A stretch of DNA of 64,000 bases. It comes from Arthrobacter sp. StoSoilB19. GTDB lineage: Bacteria; Actinomycetota; Actinomycetes; Actinomycetales; Micrococcaceae. This document shows positions 16,960 through 25,006 of this stretch, one piece after another (positions within the stretch are counted from its first letter, which is position 1; each line of letters opens with the position of its first letter). A program made the translations under genes and the position numbers. The stretch covers positions 3,472,001-3,536,000 of the forward strand of contig NZ_AP024650.1 in assembly GCF_019977275.1 (NCBI RefSeq), read 5' to 3'. Below the pieces are notes generated by a model. It was not told where the DNA came from and ran no database searches. It worked only from the letters and a program-made list of their open reading frames with translations.

Positions 16960-16981
16960 TTACTGACCGTCCGTTCGGTAA
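16960..16981. promoter_or_regulatory. PaaR-type operator, site C (paaZ and divergent thioesterase)
   Basis: The clearest of the four sites: 22 bp with ends TTACTGACCG and CCGTTCGGTAA in the paaZ/thioesterase divergent region. One bound repressor could block both directions. Confidence 0.65.
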
Positions 16982-17057
16982 TATATTCACCATACATGAA
17001 GTGCCGTGCTGCACACTAGAAGGCCGGGACTGAATTCGGCCACCCAAAGGAGAACGT

Positions 17058-17501
17058 ATGAGCGCCCCAACCCCCATGGATGCTGCCGGGAACCAGCCCG
17101 ATGCGCACGAGCTGTGGAAGATCACGCTCGGCGAGCTGGACGAGAAGATGGGCGTGAAGATCCTGGAGGAGTCCGTTGAACGCGTGGTGGCCACCATGCC
17201 GGTGGAGGGCAACAGGCAATCCTTCGGACTGCTGCACGGCGGCGCCTCCCTTGCGGTGGGCGAGGCTGTGGGATCCTGGGCTGCCGTCATCCACGCCAGC
17301 ACCATGGGCAAGACGGCGGTGGGCGTGGACGTTTCCGCCACCCACCATCGCTCCGCACGCGAAGGCCAGATCACCATCACTGCCACCCCCATCCACCTGG
17401 GCGGCACCCTGGCCACGCACGAGGTGCTGATCACCAACGAGGCGGGCCAGCGGCTGTGCACCCTGCGCATCACCAACCTGCTGATGAAAAGAAAAAGCTG
17501 A
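17058..17501 (+). CDS. hotdog-fold acyl-CoA thioesterase (PaaI/YdiI type)
   Basis: A 147-residue hotdog thioesterase. The segment QSFGLLHGGASLAVGEAVGS matches the active-site region of the YdiI/PaaI type, with Glu in the catalytic position of the central helix. A start with AAAGGAG is at 17058. It is divergent from paaZ and shares operator site C, so a role in releasing CoA from phenylacetate intermediates is likely. YdiI-type 1,4-dihydroxy-2-naphthoyl-CoA hydrolysis for menaquinone is an alternative, since men genes lie 18 kb away, but the context favours the paa role. Confidence 0.85.
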   Translation: MSAPTPMDAAGNQPDAHELWKITLGELDEKMGVKILEESVERVVATMPVEGNRQSFGLLHGGASLAVGEAVGSWAAVIHASTMGKTAVGVDVSATHHRSAREGQITITATPIHLGGTLATHEVLITNEAGQRLCTLRITNLLMKRKS

Positions 17502-17605
17502 CTTAAAAAAGATGCCGGGCCGTGCATCCAGGGACGGTGTTGCGGCGGTAGTAAGCGCGTAAGCATCCTCTGCCCGGCTACCGGGCTTCCCTCAAGGAGT
17601 TCGAC

Positions 17606-18313
17606 ATGCGCAAAATGACCTACGCCGCTGGAGCGCTTTCCCTTGCCGCTTCGCTGGCTTTCGCCGCCCCCGCCCAGGCAGGCGGCCGGCACCACCATGA
17701 CGATCCCGCCCTGCTGTCCGTCCTGCACGGGGTTCCCGGCCTGACCGTCGACGTGTGGGTGAACGGCGAGCTCACCCTCGATGACTTCACACCAGGGACC
17801 CTGGCCGGCCCGCTGGAATTGGCTGCCGGTGACTACCGGATCGCCGTCACGGCATCGGATGCCACCAGTGCGGAGAACCCGGTGATCGGGCCGGTCGACG
17901 TGGAACTCGACGAGGGCCGCAACTACACTGCCGTGGCGCACCTCAGCGCTGATGGGGCACCCACCGCATCGCTGTTCACGAACGACACCAAGGCGCCCCG
18001 CAACGACAAGAAGGGCAAGCTGACGGTCCGGCACGTGGCCGCAGCCCCCGCCGTGGATGTGCTGGCCGGCGGATCGGCAGTGATCGAGGACCTCCGCAAC
18101 CCGGACGAGGCCACCCTGAAGCTGAAGGCCGGGACCATTTCAGCAGCGGTAGCCGCGGCCGGAACCACCGATCCCGTGATCGGCCCAGCGGACATCAACG
18201 TCGAAGCCGGGAAGAACACCATCGTCTACGCGTGGGGAAGTCTGGCCGACAACACCTTGAAACTGGCCGTCCAGGTGGTTGGCGGCAAGGAGAAGTGCGA
18301 CGAGCACGACTAA
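17606..18313 (+). CDS. secreted DUF4397 protein
   Basis: A 235-residue exported protein. The signal peptide MRKMTYAAGALSLAASLAF runs to APAQA (cleavage about residue 25), followed by GGRHHHDD, then two beta-rich DUF4397-like repeats beginning LLSVLHGVPGLTVDVWVNG (about 36) and KLTVRHVAAAPAVDVLAGG (about 137). There is no membrane anchor. Family function is unknown; members are cell-surface or secreted beta-sandwich proteins. The ATG at 17606 follows AAGGAG. It stands alone and converges on the anchored serine protease, with a terminator between. Confidence 0.86.
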   Translation: MRKMTYAAGALSLAASLAFAAPAQAGGRHHHDDPALLSVLHGVPGLTVDVWVNGELTLDDFTPGTLAGPLELAAGDYRIAVTASDATSAENPVIGPVDVELDEGRNYTAVAHLSADGAPTASLFTNDTKAPRNDKKGKLTVRHVAAAPAVDVLAGGSAVIEDLRNPDEATLKLKAGTISAAVAAAGTTDPVIGPADINVEAGKNTIVYAWGSLADNTLKLAVQVVGGKEKCDEHD

Positions 18314-18346
18314 CCACGCAGTTACCATCCACAGCGCTATGGCTGC

Positions 18347-18374
18347 GGGCAGGCCCCCTGGCGGGGCCCTGCCC
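18347..18374. terminator. terminator between convergent DUF4397 and protease genes
   Basis: Hairpin GGGCAGGCCCC...GGGGCCCTGCCC with a short CTGGC loop and one bulge, in the 69-bp gap between two convergent genes; no long T-run. Confidence 0.6.
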
Positions 18375-18382
18375 GGGTCCGG

Positions 18383-20521
18383 TTACCGTGATGCACGCCT
18401 GTTCCGCCGGCGGACAAGGACCATGAGCAGGATTCCGACGGCGAGGGCTACCGCCGCCCAGGCCGCTGCGGTAATCAATCCGGACGCTCCGGTGTTGGCC
18501 AGGCCGCCGGCGCCACGATCATCGTGTCCACCGGTGTTGGCAAGGTCCGCAGGTGGTGCGCTGGGAGTCGGGCTGGCCGCCGGCGGAGGTACGACGGCGG
18601 GAGTTACAGTCGGCAGGGCAGGCGACGGGTCGGCGGGGGCAGGGGCGATGGGAGCAGGTGTGGTTGGAGCAGGGGCAGGGCTGCTTGGCGCTGGATTGCT
18701 CGCTGTCGGCGCAGTCGGCGTCGGGCTTGGCGTTGGAGTCGGCGGTCCCGTTGTGGCGGCCGCGAACTCGAAACTGCTGACCCCGGACCGGCTGAACCCA
18801 TTGACCGTCTCAGCGGTGAACCGTAGCGTGTCCGCACTCTGCGGAGCCGTGAAACTCCACTTTCCGGCCGCGTCCACGGGCACGTCGAACGGGTCCTTCC
18901 CTTGGATTGTGATCCTGACGCTGGACCCGGCAGCGACGGCCGAAGCGGGCGCGGCAGGAACCTGGCCGGAAAGGACCTGGCCGGGCTTGTAGGTTTCGCC
19001 GGGCGCTGGTGCCGTGATGGCAGGCTTGTTGAGGAACACTTCCAGCTGGTAGCCGGGCAGCACAGCCAGGCTGTCCCGCAGGGTTGCTGCGACAGCAAAA
19101 TTCTGCACCACATTGCCATTCGCATCCGGCGTATCCCCCGCGGAGTGGGTGCCCAGGGCGTAGTTCCCACTGAGGTATGGTCCGCCGGAGTCGCCGCCGC
19201 TGGACTGTACTCCGTAGGACAGAAAGCCATCAAAGGCCCGGATGTCGTTGGCGTTCTTCTTATAGTCAGGTCCTGGCACCAGGAAGATCCCCACTGCGTC
19301 GACGGTTCCGCAGGACCAGCCTGAGGATCTGCCGGACCGGCAAACAGGCATCCCAACCACCGGGTCCGCCGAACCAACGATCTTCACGTCCGGCCCGGGC
19401 GCTGAAGGGTCGCCCCAGGTACTGGCAGCAGGAAGCGGATCGATGTCCTGTCTTAGTGACTGGATGACAGATATGTCCGTTCCGACATTCCCGGGGTCTG
19501 TGATGGCGGTGTAATCAGGGCCTGAAGGCATACTGGGATCAATAACCGGTGAGTTGCCCGGGCCACCGAACTGGCTGAAGCCGAACTTTCCCAGGGGCCC
19601 GGCCGGTACCCCCTGGAATTCCAGGGTTGCTGTCTTGGCGGCACCATCCGATGCGCAGTGGCCGGCAGTCAGGACGGTGGGAAGCCCGGCGGGGTCGAAT
19701 GCCGAGAAGCCTGTGGAACAGACGAAGCCGATGTCCGTCTGGTATCCAATGCCGCCGGGAACGTCCGCCTCGGGCTTCAGCGGAGTCCCGCCGTCGAGCT
19801 CCACGTTGGCGTAACGGGACACAAACTGTTCAGGGGAAACCTTGCCGGTGCTCTTGCCGGCTGCGTCTGCCCCGGCTGCGGGGGAAACGGCGGAAAGCGC
19901 CTCCGGCGTGTTGATTCCGCCGGTTCGGATCACGAATTTTCCCCCCGCGGACATGACGGCCTGCAAACCCTGCGGGCCGACGTCGCGGAGGTATGCCTGG
20001 AACAGCTGCTCCGTGTTCACTGCCAGTTGTGCCCTGGAGCCGTCCGCAGCCGTCGAGGGTGACGGAGCCGGCGCCGCCGTGGGCGGCTCCGCCGCGGGTG
20101 CTTCGAGCAACATGGGGAATGTATTGCCGGCAAGGGCGGCAACCGCCCTCCCAAGCGCATCGCCGGATCCGGTCACGATGATGGTGCGGCCGTCGATCCG
20201 GATTCCTGCGTAGCCCGGGACCTGGCGCAACTGAACAGCCGCGGCAGCCGCCTGCGCACCCAACTCGCCCGCGGCCTCGAACTGCTGGGGAGTCAGCTTG
20301 AGGTCCCGCTGCACCGCATCGTCCAGCGCTGCCTCTGACAGGGTGGTTGTGCCCGCGCCTGGTGTTGCACCGGAAGACGTGAACGTCCCTGCGGAGGTTC
20401 CCGGAGCCGGCGACGGGTTTTCGGAGCCGGCGGGTGCCGGGAAGGCCGCAGCGGGCCCGGCAGCGAGGCCCAAGGCCAGTGCCACGCCGGCTACCGTTCC
20501 TGTGGCAGTAATTCTTTTCAT
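18383..20521 (-). CDS. sortase-anchored secreted trypsin-like serine protease
   Basis: A 712-residue surface protease. A signal peptide (about 1-28) is followed by a pro-region (about 55-230) like those of alpha-lytic-type proteases. The S1 domain has His about 288 (TVLTAGHC), an Asp in GPDYTAITD and Ser about 442 (SSGGDSGGPY). Then come an Ig-like beta domain (KPAITAPAPGETYKPG) and a long Pro/Thr/Ser linker. The end carries LANTG at about 659 and again at about 671, a hydrophobic helix and an RRRNRR tail. LAXTG is the class E sortase signal, so the protein should be wall-linked. The ATG at 20521 is chosen by the signal peptide; the ribosome binding site is weak. Confidence 0.9.
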   Translation of the reverse strand: MKRITATGTVAGVALALGLAAGPAAAFPAPAGSENPSPAPGTSAGTFTSSGATPGAGTTTLSEAALDDAVQRDLKLTPQQFEAAGELGAQAAAAAVQLRQVPGYAGIRIDGRTIIVTGSGDALGRAVAALAGNTFPMLLEAPAAEPPTAAPAPSPSTAADGSRAQLAVNTEQLFQAYLRDVGPQGLQAVMSAGGKFVIRTGGINTPEALSAVSPAAGADAAGKSTGKVSPEQFVSRYANVELDGGTPLKPEADVPGGIGYQTDIGFVCSTGFSAFDPAGLPTVLTAGHCASDGAAKTATLEFQGVPAGPLGKFGFSQFGGPGNSPVIDPSMPSGPDYTAITDPGNVGTDISVIQSLRQDIDPLPAASTWGDPSAPGPDVKIVGSADPVVGMPVCRSGRSSGWSCGTVDAVGIFLVPGPDYKKNANDIRAFDGFLSYGVQSSGGDSGGPYLSGNYALGTHSAGDTPDANGNVVQNFAVAATLRDSLAVLPGYQLEVFLNKPAITAPAPGETYKPGQVLSGQVPAAPASAVAAGSSVRITIQGKDPFDVPVDAAGKWSFTAPQSADTLRFTAETVNGFSRSGVSSFEFAAATTGPPTPTPSPTPTAPTASNPAPSSPAPAPTTPAPIAPAPADPSPALPTVTPAVVPPPAASPTPSAPPADLANTGGHDDRGAGGLANTGASGLITAAAWAAVALAVGILLMVLVRRRNRRASR

Positions 20522-20611
20522 TGGGATCGCCGTTCCGCTCGTCCGCATCTGCGTATACACGCGCTGGGATGACGGCGCGGTCGCACAGGTCACAGCAACC
20601 ACACCTGTCAC

Positions 20612-21337
20612 TCAAGTCACAAGAGTATCCTTTTGGCGTGCAAGGCCGGAAGCGGCATCCAATTCCGCAGGGCTCAATCCGTTCGCCAGCAAATAGCTCC
20701 GGGTGTCCAGGCCGCGGACAAACGCGACCACCGCCAGCCCGCGTTGCTCCAGCAGCGGAGCCAGTTCCGATTCGGGCAGGCAGCGTTCCCGGCTGTGCGG
20801 CGGACCGTGCGTGCGGTAGCGCTCGTTGATGCCGCGGGCAGCCCGCCGGTACCGTTCGGCGATCGCGTCGTCGGAGTCCCCCGCGAGGTCCTGGACCATG
20901 GCGGCCACCAGCCCGCTGCGGTCCCGGCCTGCGGCACAATGCAGCAGGACGTTCCCCTTGGGCGCGGCCAGGGCGATGCTCCGGAAGACGCCCACCAGCT
21001 TCTCGGGGAAAAAACGGGCATTCGCGGCGTAATGCGCGGGATCATTCAGGTAGAGTCCGGTAATCGCGGTGAAGCGCGGGTCATCCGGATCCTCCGTGGG
21101 TGCCTGCACCATGTCGATCCCCGTCCACGCCTCCTCCGGCACCACCGGGTCGTTGTCCCGGCGCCGCCCCTCGGCGGTGTTACGGAGATCCACCACCGTG
21201 CGGACGCCGTCGTCGAACACCTGCTTCCATCCCGCCCCGGTCAGCCATTCACGCCGGCCCATCCGGTAGATGCCCCCGGAAACGTGCCACGCGTTGACAG
21301 CTCCGTCCCAGTCCATGGGCCTGCCACGCTCACTCAT
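20612..21337 (-). CDS. tyrosine-protein phosphatase (DSP/PtpB-like)
   Basis: A 241-residue cytoplasmic phosphatase. The P-loop HCAAGRDRSG lies mid-protein and supplies the catalytic Cys and Arg; the HCxxGxDR(T/S)G form is typical of PtpB-like tyrosine/dual-specificity phosphatases that may also take phosphoinositides. An N-terminal VRTVVDLRNTAEGRRR motif is also typical. The ATG at 21337 is a judgement, as the ribosome binding site is weak and a TTAGCT box six bases upstream hints at a leaderless message. Substrate unknown. Divergent from the SGNH hydrolase gene. Confidence 0.88.
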   Translation of the reverse strand: MSERGRPMDWDGAVNAWHVSGGIYRMGRREWLTGAGWKQVFDDGVRTVVDLRNTAEGRRRDNDPVVPEEAWTGIDMVQAPTEDPDDPRFTAITGLYLNDPAHYAANARFFPEKLVGVFRSIALAAPKGNVLLHCAAGRDRSGLVAAMVQDLAGDSDDAIAERYRRAARGINERYRTHGPPHSRERCLPESELAPLLEQRGLAVVAFVRGLDTRSYLLANGLSPAELDAASGLARQKDTLVT

Positions 21338-21484
21338 CCGCACAGCTAACCACAAGCTCCTGAATGCTGCAGCACAAAAGGTCACAACAGGGAAGGGTAC
21401 AAAGGCCTCCTGGCTTCCACCCGCTGGGCAATACTGTTGCGGGCACTAGCTACTTCATGTGACTGATGTTCAAAGGGGACTCCA

Positions 21485-22384
21485 GTGGGAAATGCTGTAC
21501 TACGACGCCGACTCCCGGCTATAGCGGCCGGCCTTGCCAGCATGGCCATGGCGTTGGGCCTTGCGGCCATTCCGGCGCAGGCAGCGCCTCCCCCAATCGA
21601 CTATGTCGCGCTGGGAGATTCCTATACCGCTGGCATTGGCGCCGGGCCCTATGACGAGACCAAAACCTGCATCCAGACCCCCGGCGGCTATGTGGACATT
21701 GTGGCTAAGACAGGCCGTGTGAACCTGCTCGTGAACGCCGCTTGTAGCGGTGCGGAGCTCACTGGCGGGCCAACAAGCGTGGCCGCACAGCTAAGCGACC
21801 CCAAGACGCAGGCCGCTTTGGCGGATGCCGAACTGGTGAGTATCACAGCAGGCGCGAACGATTTGGGTTTTGCACAAATAATCGGAATCTGCGCGACCTT
21901 GAGCCCGACGGATTGCAGGAATGCCGTCACTGCGGCCACTTCAGAGGCCAGCCTCGGTGCCCTCACCCTGGCGCTGGCAGACACATACAAGGCGATCCAG
22001 GCAGCCGCACCGCATGCGACGGTGGTCGTGTTGGGTTACCCGCAACTGTTCGATACAACTGACCCGGTTGTTCCACTCCCCATCCCCCTGACGAGTCAGG
22101 AGCTAATCAACCTCGGAACATTGGCCATTAATGGGGCGATTATGGATGCGGTGAACTTCGCAAATGTGAACTACGGCACGAACGCCGTTTACGTTGACGT
22201 GACTGACCGGTTCGCCGGGCACGAGGTCAATTCCGGGGATCCTTGGATCTTCTTTGCCGCTTATGTCGATTCAACCGGCACGGTTCAGCTTGATCCGCGA
22301 AGCTTCCACCCGAACAAGGCCGGACACCGGGCCTATGCCTCTGCATTACTCGCGTCGGTGAGGCTCGGCCAACTCGTGCGGTAG
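21485..22384 (+). CDS. secreted SGNH-hydrolase (esterase/lipase)
   Basis: A 299-residue exported GDSL-type hydrolase. The signal peptide ends near AQAAPPP (about 33). Block I GDSY (Ser about 46), the Asn block TAGANDLGF, and the C-terminal SFHPN with catalytic His are in order, so the triad is complete. It resembles actinomycete secreted lipases/esterases with disulfides (several paired Cys). The GTG at 21485 has AAAGGGGA upstream. The DNA has visibly fewer G/C third positions than neighbours (for example around 21860-21930 and 22100-22200), a hint of a different origin. Substrate not predictable. Confidence 0.88.
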   Translation: MGNAVLRRRLPAIAAGLASMAMALGLAAIPAQAAPPPIDYVALGDSYTAGIGAGPYDETKTCIQTPGGYVDIVAKTGRVNLLVNAACSGAELTGGPTSVAAQLSDPKTQAALADAELVSITAGANDLGFAQIIGICATLSPTDCRNAVTAATSEASLGALTLALADTYKAIQAAAPHATVVVLGYPQLFDTTDPVVPLPIPLTSQELINLGTLAINGAIMDAVNFANVNYGTNAVYVDVTDRFAGHEVNSGDPWIFFAAYVDSTGTVQLDPRSFHPNKAGHRAYASALLASVRLGQLVR

Positions 22385-22394
22385 CCATCCCGCC

Positions 22395-23003
22395 CTACGT
22401 CCGCCGGGCCAGCCGGTACTCCAGCCCGGCACGGACGGCAGGCCATTCATGGTCCAGGATGGAGAACACCACGGTGTCCCGCAGGTTCCCGTCGCTGGTC
22501 CGTGAGTGGCTGCGCAGCACGCCGTCCTGCTTTGCGCCCAACCGGGCGATGGCCTCCCGCGACTGGTGGTTCAGCCAGTGGGTGCGGAACTCCACGGCCG
22601 GGCAACCGACCACCTCGAAGGCGTGCCGAAGCAGCAGGAGCTTGGAGTCCGGGTTGGTGCCGGTGCCCTGCGCGGAGGCGGCGTTCCAGGTGGAGCCGAT
22701 CTCCACGCGCGGCGTGGCGGGGTCGATGTTCATGTAGGTGGTCATGCCGATGATGCGGCCCGGCCCGCCGCTGGCGGCGTCGATCACACGGGTGGTGAAG
22801 GGGAGCATTGATCCCTGCTCCTGCAGGGACAGGCGGCGCCGGATCTCCGCCGCCATGGCGTCCGGAGCCGGGACAGACGTGTACCAAAGCTTCCACAGCT
22901 CGCCGTCACTGGCCGCATCCACCAGGCCGTCGTGGTGCTCCTCCGCGAGCGGCTCCAGGATTACGTAGCGGCCGGTCAGGGTAAGGGGTTCAAGGAAAGT
23001 CAC
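22395..23003 (-). CDS. GNAT-family N-acetyltransferase (RimJ/RimL type)
   Basis: A 202-residue GNAT protein of the ribosomal-protein-acetylase type: LTGRYVILEPLAEEH at the start, the IGSTWNAASAQGTGTNPDSK acetyl-CoA-binding region, and FRTHWLNHQSREAIARLGA near the end. The substrate is unknown. The GTG at 23003 has no ribosome binding site but lies six bases after TAGGCT (23010-23015), fitting a leaderless transcript. Convergent with the SGNH hydrolase gene. Confidence 0.85.
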   Translation of the reverse strand: MTFLEPLTLTGRYVILEPLAEEHHDGLVDAASDGELWKLWYTSVPAPDAMAAEIRRRLSLQEQGSMLPFTTRVIDAASGGPGRIIGMTTYMNIDPATPRVEIGSTWNAASAQGTGTNPDSKLLLLRHAFEVVGCPAVEFRTHWLNHQSREAIARLGAKQDGVLRSHSRTSDGNLRDTVVFSILDHEWPAVRAGLEYRLARRT

Positions 23004-23077
23004 TGCACCAGCCTAGGGCCGCCGGCAGGCGGGTTACGCTTGGGGGCAGCACCACGGCGTCGAGCGAGGGAGTTACT

Positions 23078-23311
23078 GTGTCAGGAACCAACCCGGATCC
23101 CGAGGACGACAAGATCACCGGCCTGGAGCCGGGCGGCGGGGTTCCGCCGGGCGAAACTCCGCCGGGGGAAGCATCCACCGTCGGCCCGCAGGGCCATGAG
23201 GAGCGCGGGCCCGGGAAGGGCACGCAGTTCCTGTGGATCGCCGTTATCGGCGTCGTGGTCCTGCTGTGCCTCCTGTACTTCATCGGCTACATTGTGGGCT
23301 TCTTCGACTAG
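23078..23311 (+). CDS. small single-span membrane protein (DUF6480-like)
   Basis: A 77-residue protein: a polar Pro/Gly-rich front part with LEPGGGVPPGETPPGE, then one hydrophobic helix (about 50-72) ending in GFFD. The GGGVPPGETPP motif is what I associate with the actinobacterial DUF6480 family; function is unknown. The GTG at 23078 follows GAGGGAG. It is a single gene facing the 3-hydroxyacyl-CoA dehydrogenase gene. Confidence 0.74.
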   Translation: MSGTNPDPEDDKITGLEPGGGVPPGETPPGEASTVGPQGHEERGPGKGTQFLWIAVIGVVVLLCLLYFIGYIVGFFD

Positions 23312-23320
23312 GCAGCGTTT

Positions 23321-24193
23321 CTAGCTGGGCCAGTCGAAAAAGCCCTTGCCCGTCTTGCGTCCCAGTTCACCGCGGGCCACCTTGTCCTTGAGGATCTGCG
23401 GCGGCGCGAACCGCTCGCCCAGGGTGGAGTGCAGGTATTCGGCGATGCCCAGCCGCACATCCAGGCCCACGATGTCCGTGGTCCTGAGCGGTCCGGTGGG
23501 ATGTTTGTAGCCGAGCACCATCGCGGCGTCGATGTCCTCAGCGGACGCCACGCCTTCCTCCACCATCCGCATGGCTTCGAGGGCGATGGCCACGCCAAGC
23601 CGGGATGACGCGAAACCCGGGGCATCATTGACGACGACGGCGGTCTTGCCGAGTGCCTCCACCCACGTTTTCGCCGCGGCGGCAAGTTCGGGAGACGTGC
23701 GCTCACCCAGCACCACCTCAATGAGGGTGGAGGCCGGCACGGGGTTGAAGAAGTGAAGGCCCAGGAAGTTCTCCGGCCGCTTCAGTTCACGGGCCAGGCC
23801 GTTAACGGACAGCGACGAGGTGTTGGACGCGATGCAGGCATCCTCCGTCAGCCGTTCCTCGATCCCGCGCAGCGCCGTCACCTTGAGGTCCCAGTCTTCG
23901 GGGACGGCTTCCACCACCAGCTGACGGCCTGCAAAGGAGTCGTAGTCGGTGCTGACGGTGAGCCGCGACACCAGCTCTTCGAAGTTGGCGTCCACACCGC
24001 CGCGCTCAATGCTCTTCGCGGCCGCAGACTCCACCCGTTCCCGGGCGGCCTGGGCGGAGACGTCGTCGCGCTCCACCACCAGCACGTCGGCGCCCTTAAT
24101 CAGGAAAGCGTGGGCAATACCGGCGCCCATGCGGCCGCCGCCCAGCACTCCCACGTAAGTGGGAAGGTTGGCGGGGACTTCAATGTTGCTCAT
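23321..24193 (-). CDS. paaH: 3-hydroxyacyl-CoA dehydrogenase
   Basis: A 290-residue NAD-dependent dehydrogenase with the Rossmann motif VGVLGGGRMGAGIAHAF at about 13-29, the active-site region SLSVNGLARELKRPENFLGLHFFNP (catalytic His in HFFNP), and the C-terminal domain with GYKHPTGPLRTTDIVGLDVRL. In phenylacetate breakdown PaaH oxidises 3-hydroxyadipyl-CoA to 3-oxoadipyl-CoA; the fold also serves fatty acid or butyrate metabolism. Start 24193. It is the last gene of the thiolase-hydratase-dehydrogenase operon, three bases after the hydratase, and that operon begins with operator site D. Confidence 0.9.
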   Translation of the reverse strand: MSNIEVPANLPTYVGVLGGGRMGAGIAHAFLIKGADVLVVERDDVSAQAARERVESAAAKSIERGGVDANFEELVSRLTVSTDYDSFAGRQLVVEAVPEDWDLKVTALRGIEERLTEDACIASNTSSLSVNGLARELKRPENFLGLHFFNPVPASTLIEVVLGERTSPELAAAAKTWVEALGKTAVVVNDAPGFASSRLGVAIALEAMRMVEEGVASAEDIDAAMVLGYKHPTGPLRTTDIVGLDVRLGIAEYLHSTLGERFAPPQILKDKVARGELGRKTGKGFFDWPS

Positions 24194-24196
24194 GGT

Positions 24197-25006
24197 CTAC
24201 TTTCCGTCGGCTGGATTGGCGGAGGCGGCGTTGGCCTTCTTGGCTGCGTTCCGGTCCAGGAACGCCTGCATCCGGTCGAATTTGGCCTGGGATTCGAACA
24301 GGATGCCCTGGGCCAGCTGGTCGATCAGCGGATGCGCCTCGGCAGGGGCGTGGAACACGGATTTGGTAATGCGGACGGCCAGCGGGTCCTGCCGCCCGAT
24401 CCTGTTGGCCAGGCCGTGGGCTGCATCCAAAAGCTCCGCGGGATCGTGGATTTCGGTGATGAGGTTGGCCGCTTTGGCCTCATCGGCGCCGAGGATAAGG
24501 CCGGCCAGGAGGATCTGCTTGGCCATCGGTTCGCCCACCAGCTCCTTCAACCGCCAGCTGGCACCGGCCGCGGCGAGGATTCCCAGCCCGGTTTCCGGGT
24601 TGCCGATCCGCACGTTGGGGGTGCCGATCCGGAAGTCCGCAGCGTAGGCAAGCTCCGCCCCGCCGCCCAGGCAGTAACCGTCCAGTGCGGCAATGACCGG
24701 CATGGGCAGCTTGGCGATCCGGACGAAGATGGTGGAGTTGATCCCCTGCAGGGCATCGTCCCGACGCCTTTCGCGAAGCTGCGCGATGTCCGCGCCGGAG
24801 GCGAAGACACCCTCCACGCCGGCAATGATCAGCACCTTGGGGTTCTGTTCCAGCGCTGTGCAGACAACATGGAGCTCATCCACCATCTGCTGGTCAATTG
24901 CGTTCTTCACCTCGGGCCGGTTGAGCAGCACCACCACGCGGTCGTCCCGCTCCTCCACCAAAAGGGCGGTGAACTCTTCCGCCGCCAAGTCCACCCAGGC
25001 CGCCAT
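24197..25006 (-). CDS. enoyl-CoA hydratase/isomerase (PaaF-like)
   Basis: A 269-residue crotonase-fold enzyme. The oxyanion-hole segments are GVFASGADIAQL and LDGYCLGGGAELAYAAD, with the glutamate in IGNPETGLGIL. It likely hydrates 2,3-dehydroadipyl-CoA to 3-hydroxyadipyl-CoA (PaaF); a PaaG isomerase role is less likely. The ATG at 25006 overlaps the thiolase stop (TGATG), indicating coupling. The C-terminus ends in a Lys/Ala/Asn-rich tail. No other crotonase of the paa type is in the window. Confidence 0.88.
   Translation of the reverse strand: MAAWVDLAAEEFTALLVEERDDRVVVLLNRPEVKNAIDQQMVDELHVVCTALEQNPKVLIIAGVEGVFASGADIAQLRERRRDDALQGINSTIFVRIAKLPMPVIAALDGYCLGGGAELAYAADFRIGTPNVRIGNPETGLGILAAAGASWRLKELVGEPMAKQILLAGLILGADEAKAANLITEIHDPAELLDAAHGLANRIGRQDPLAVRITKSVFHAPAEAHPLIDQLAQGILFESQAKFDRMQAFLDRNAAKKANAASANPADGK

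Noticed and set aside
16913..18034. Upstream extension of the paaZ frame to 1077 codons
   Set aside because: It runs antisense through the thioesterase and DUF4397 genes; the PaaZ-like sequence begins at 16912.
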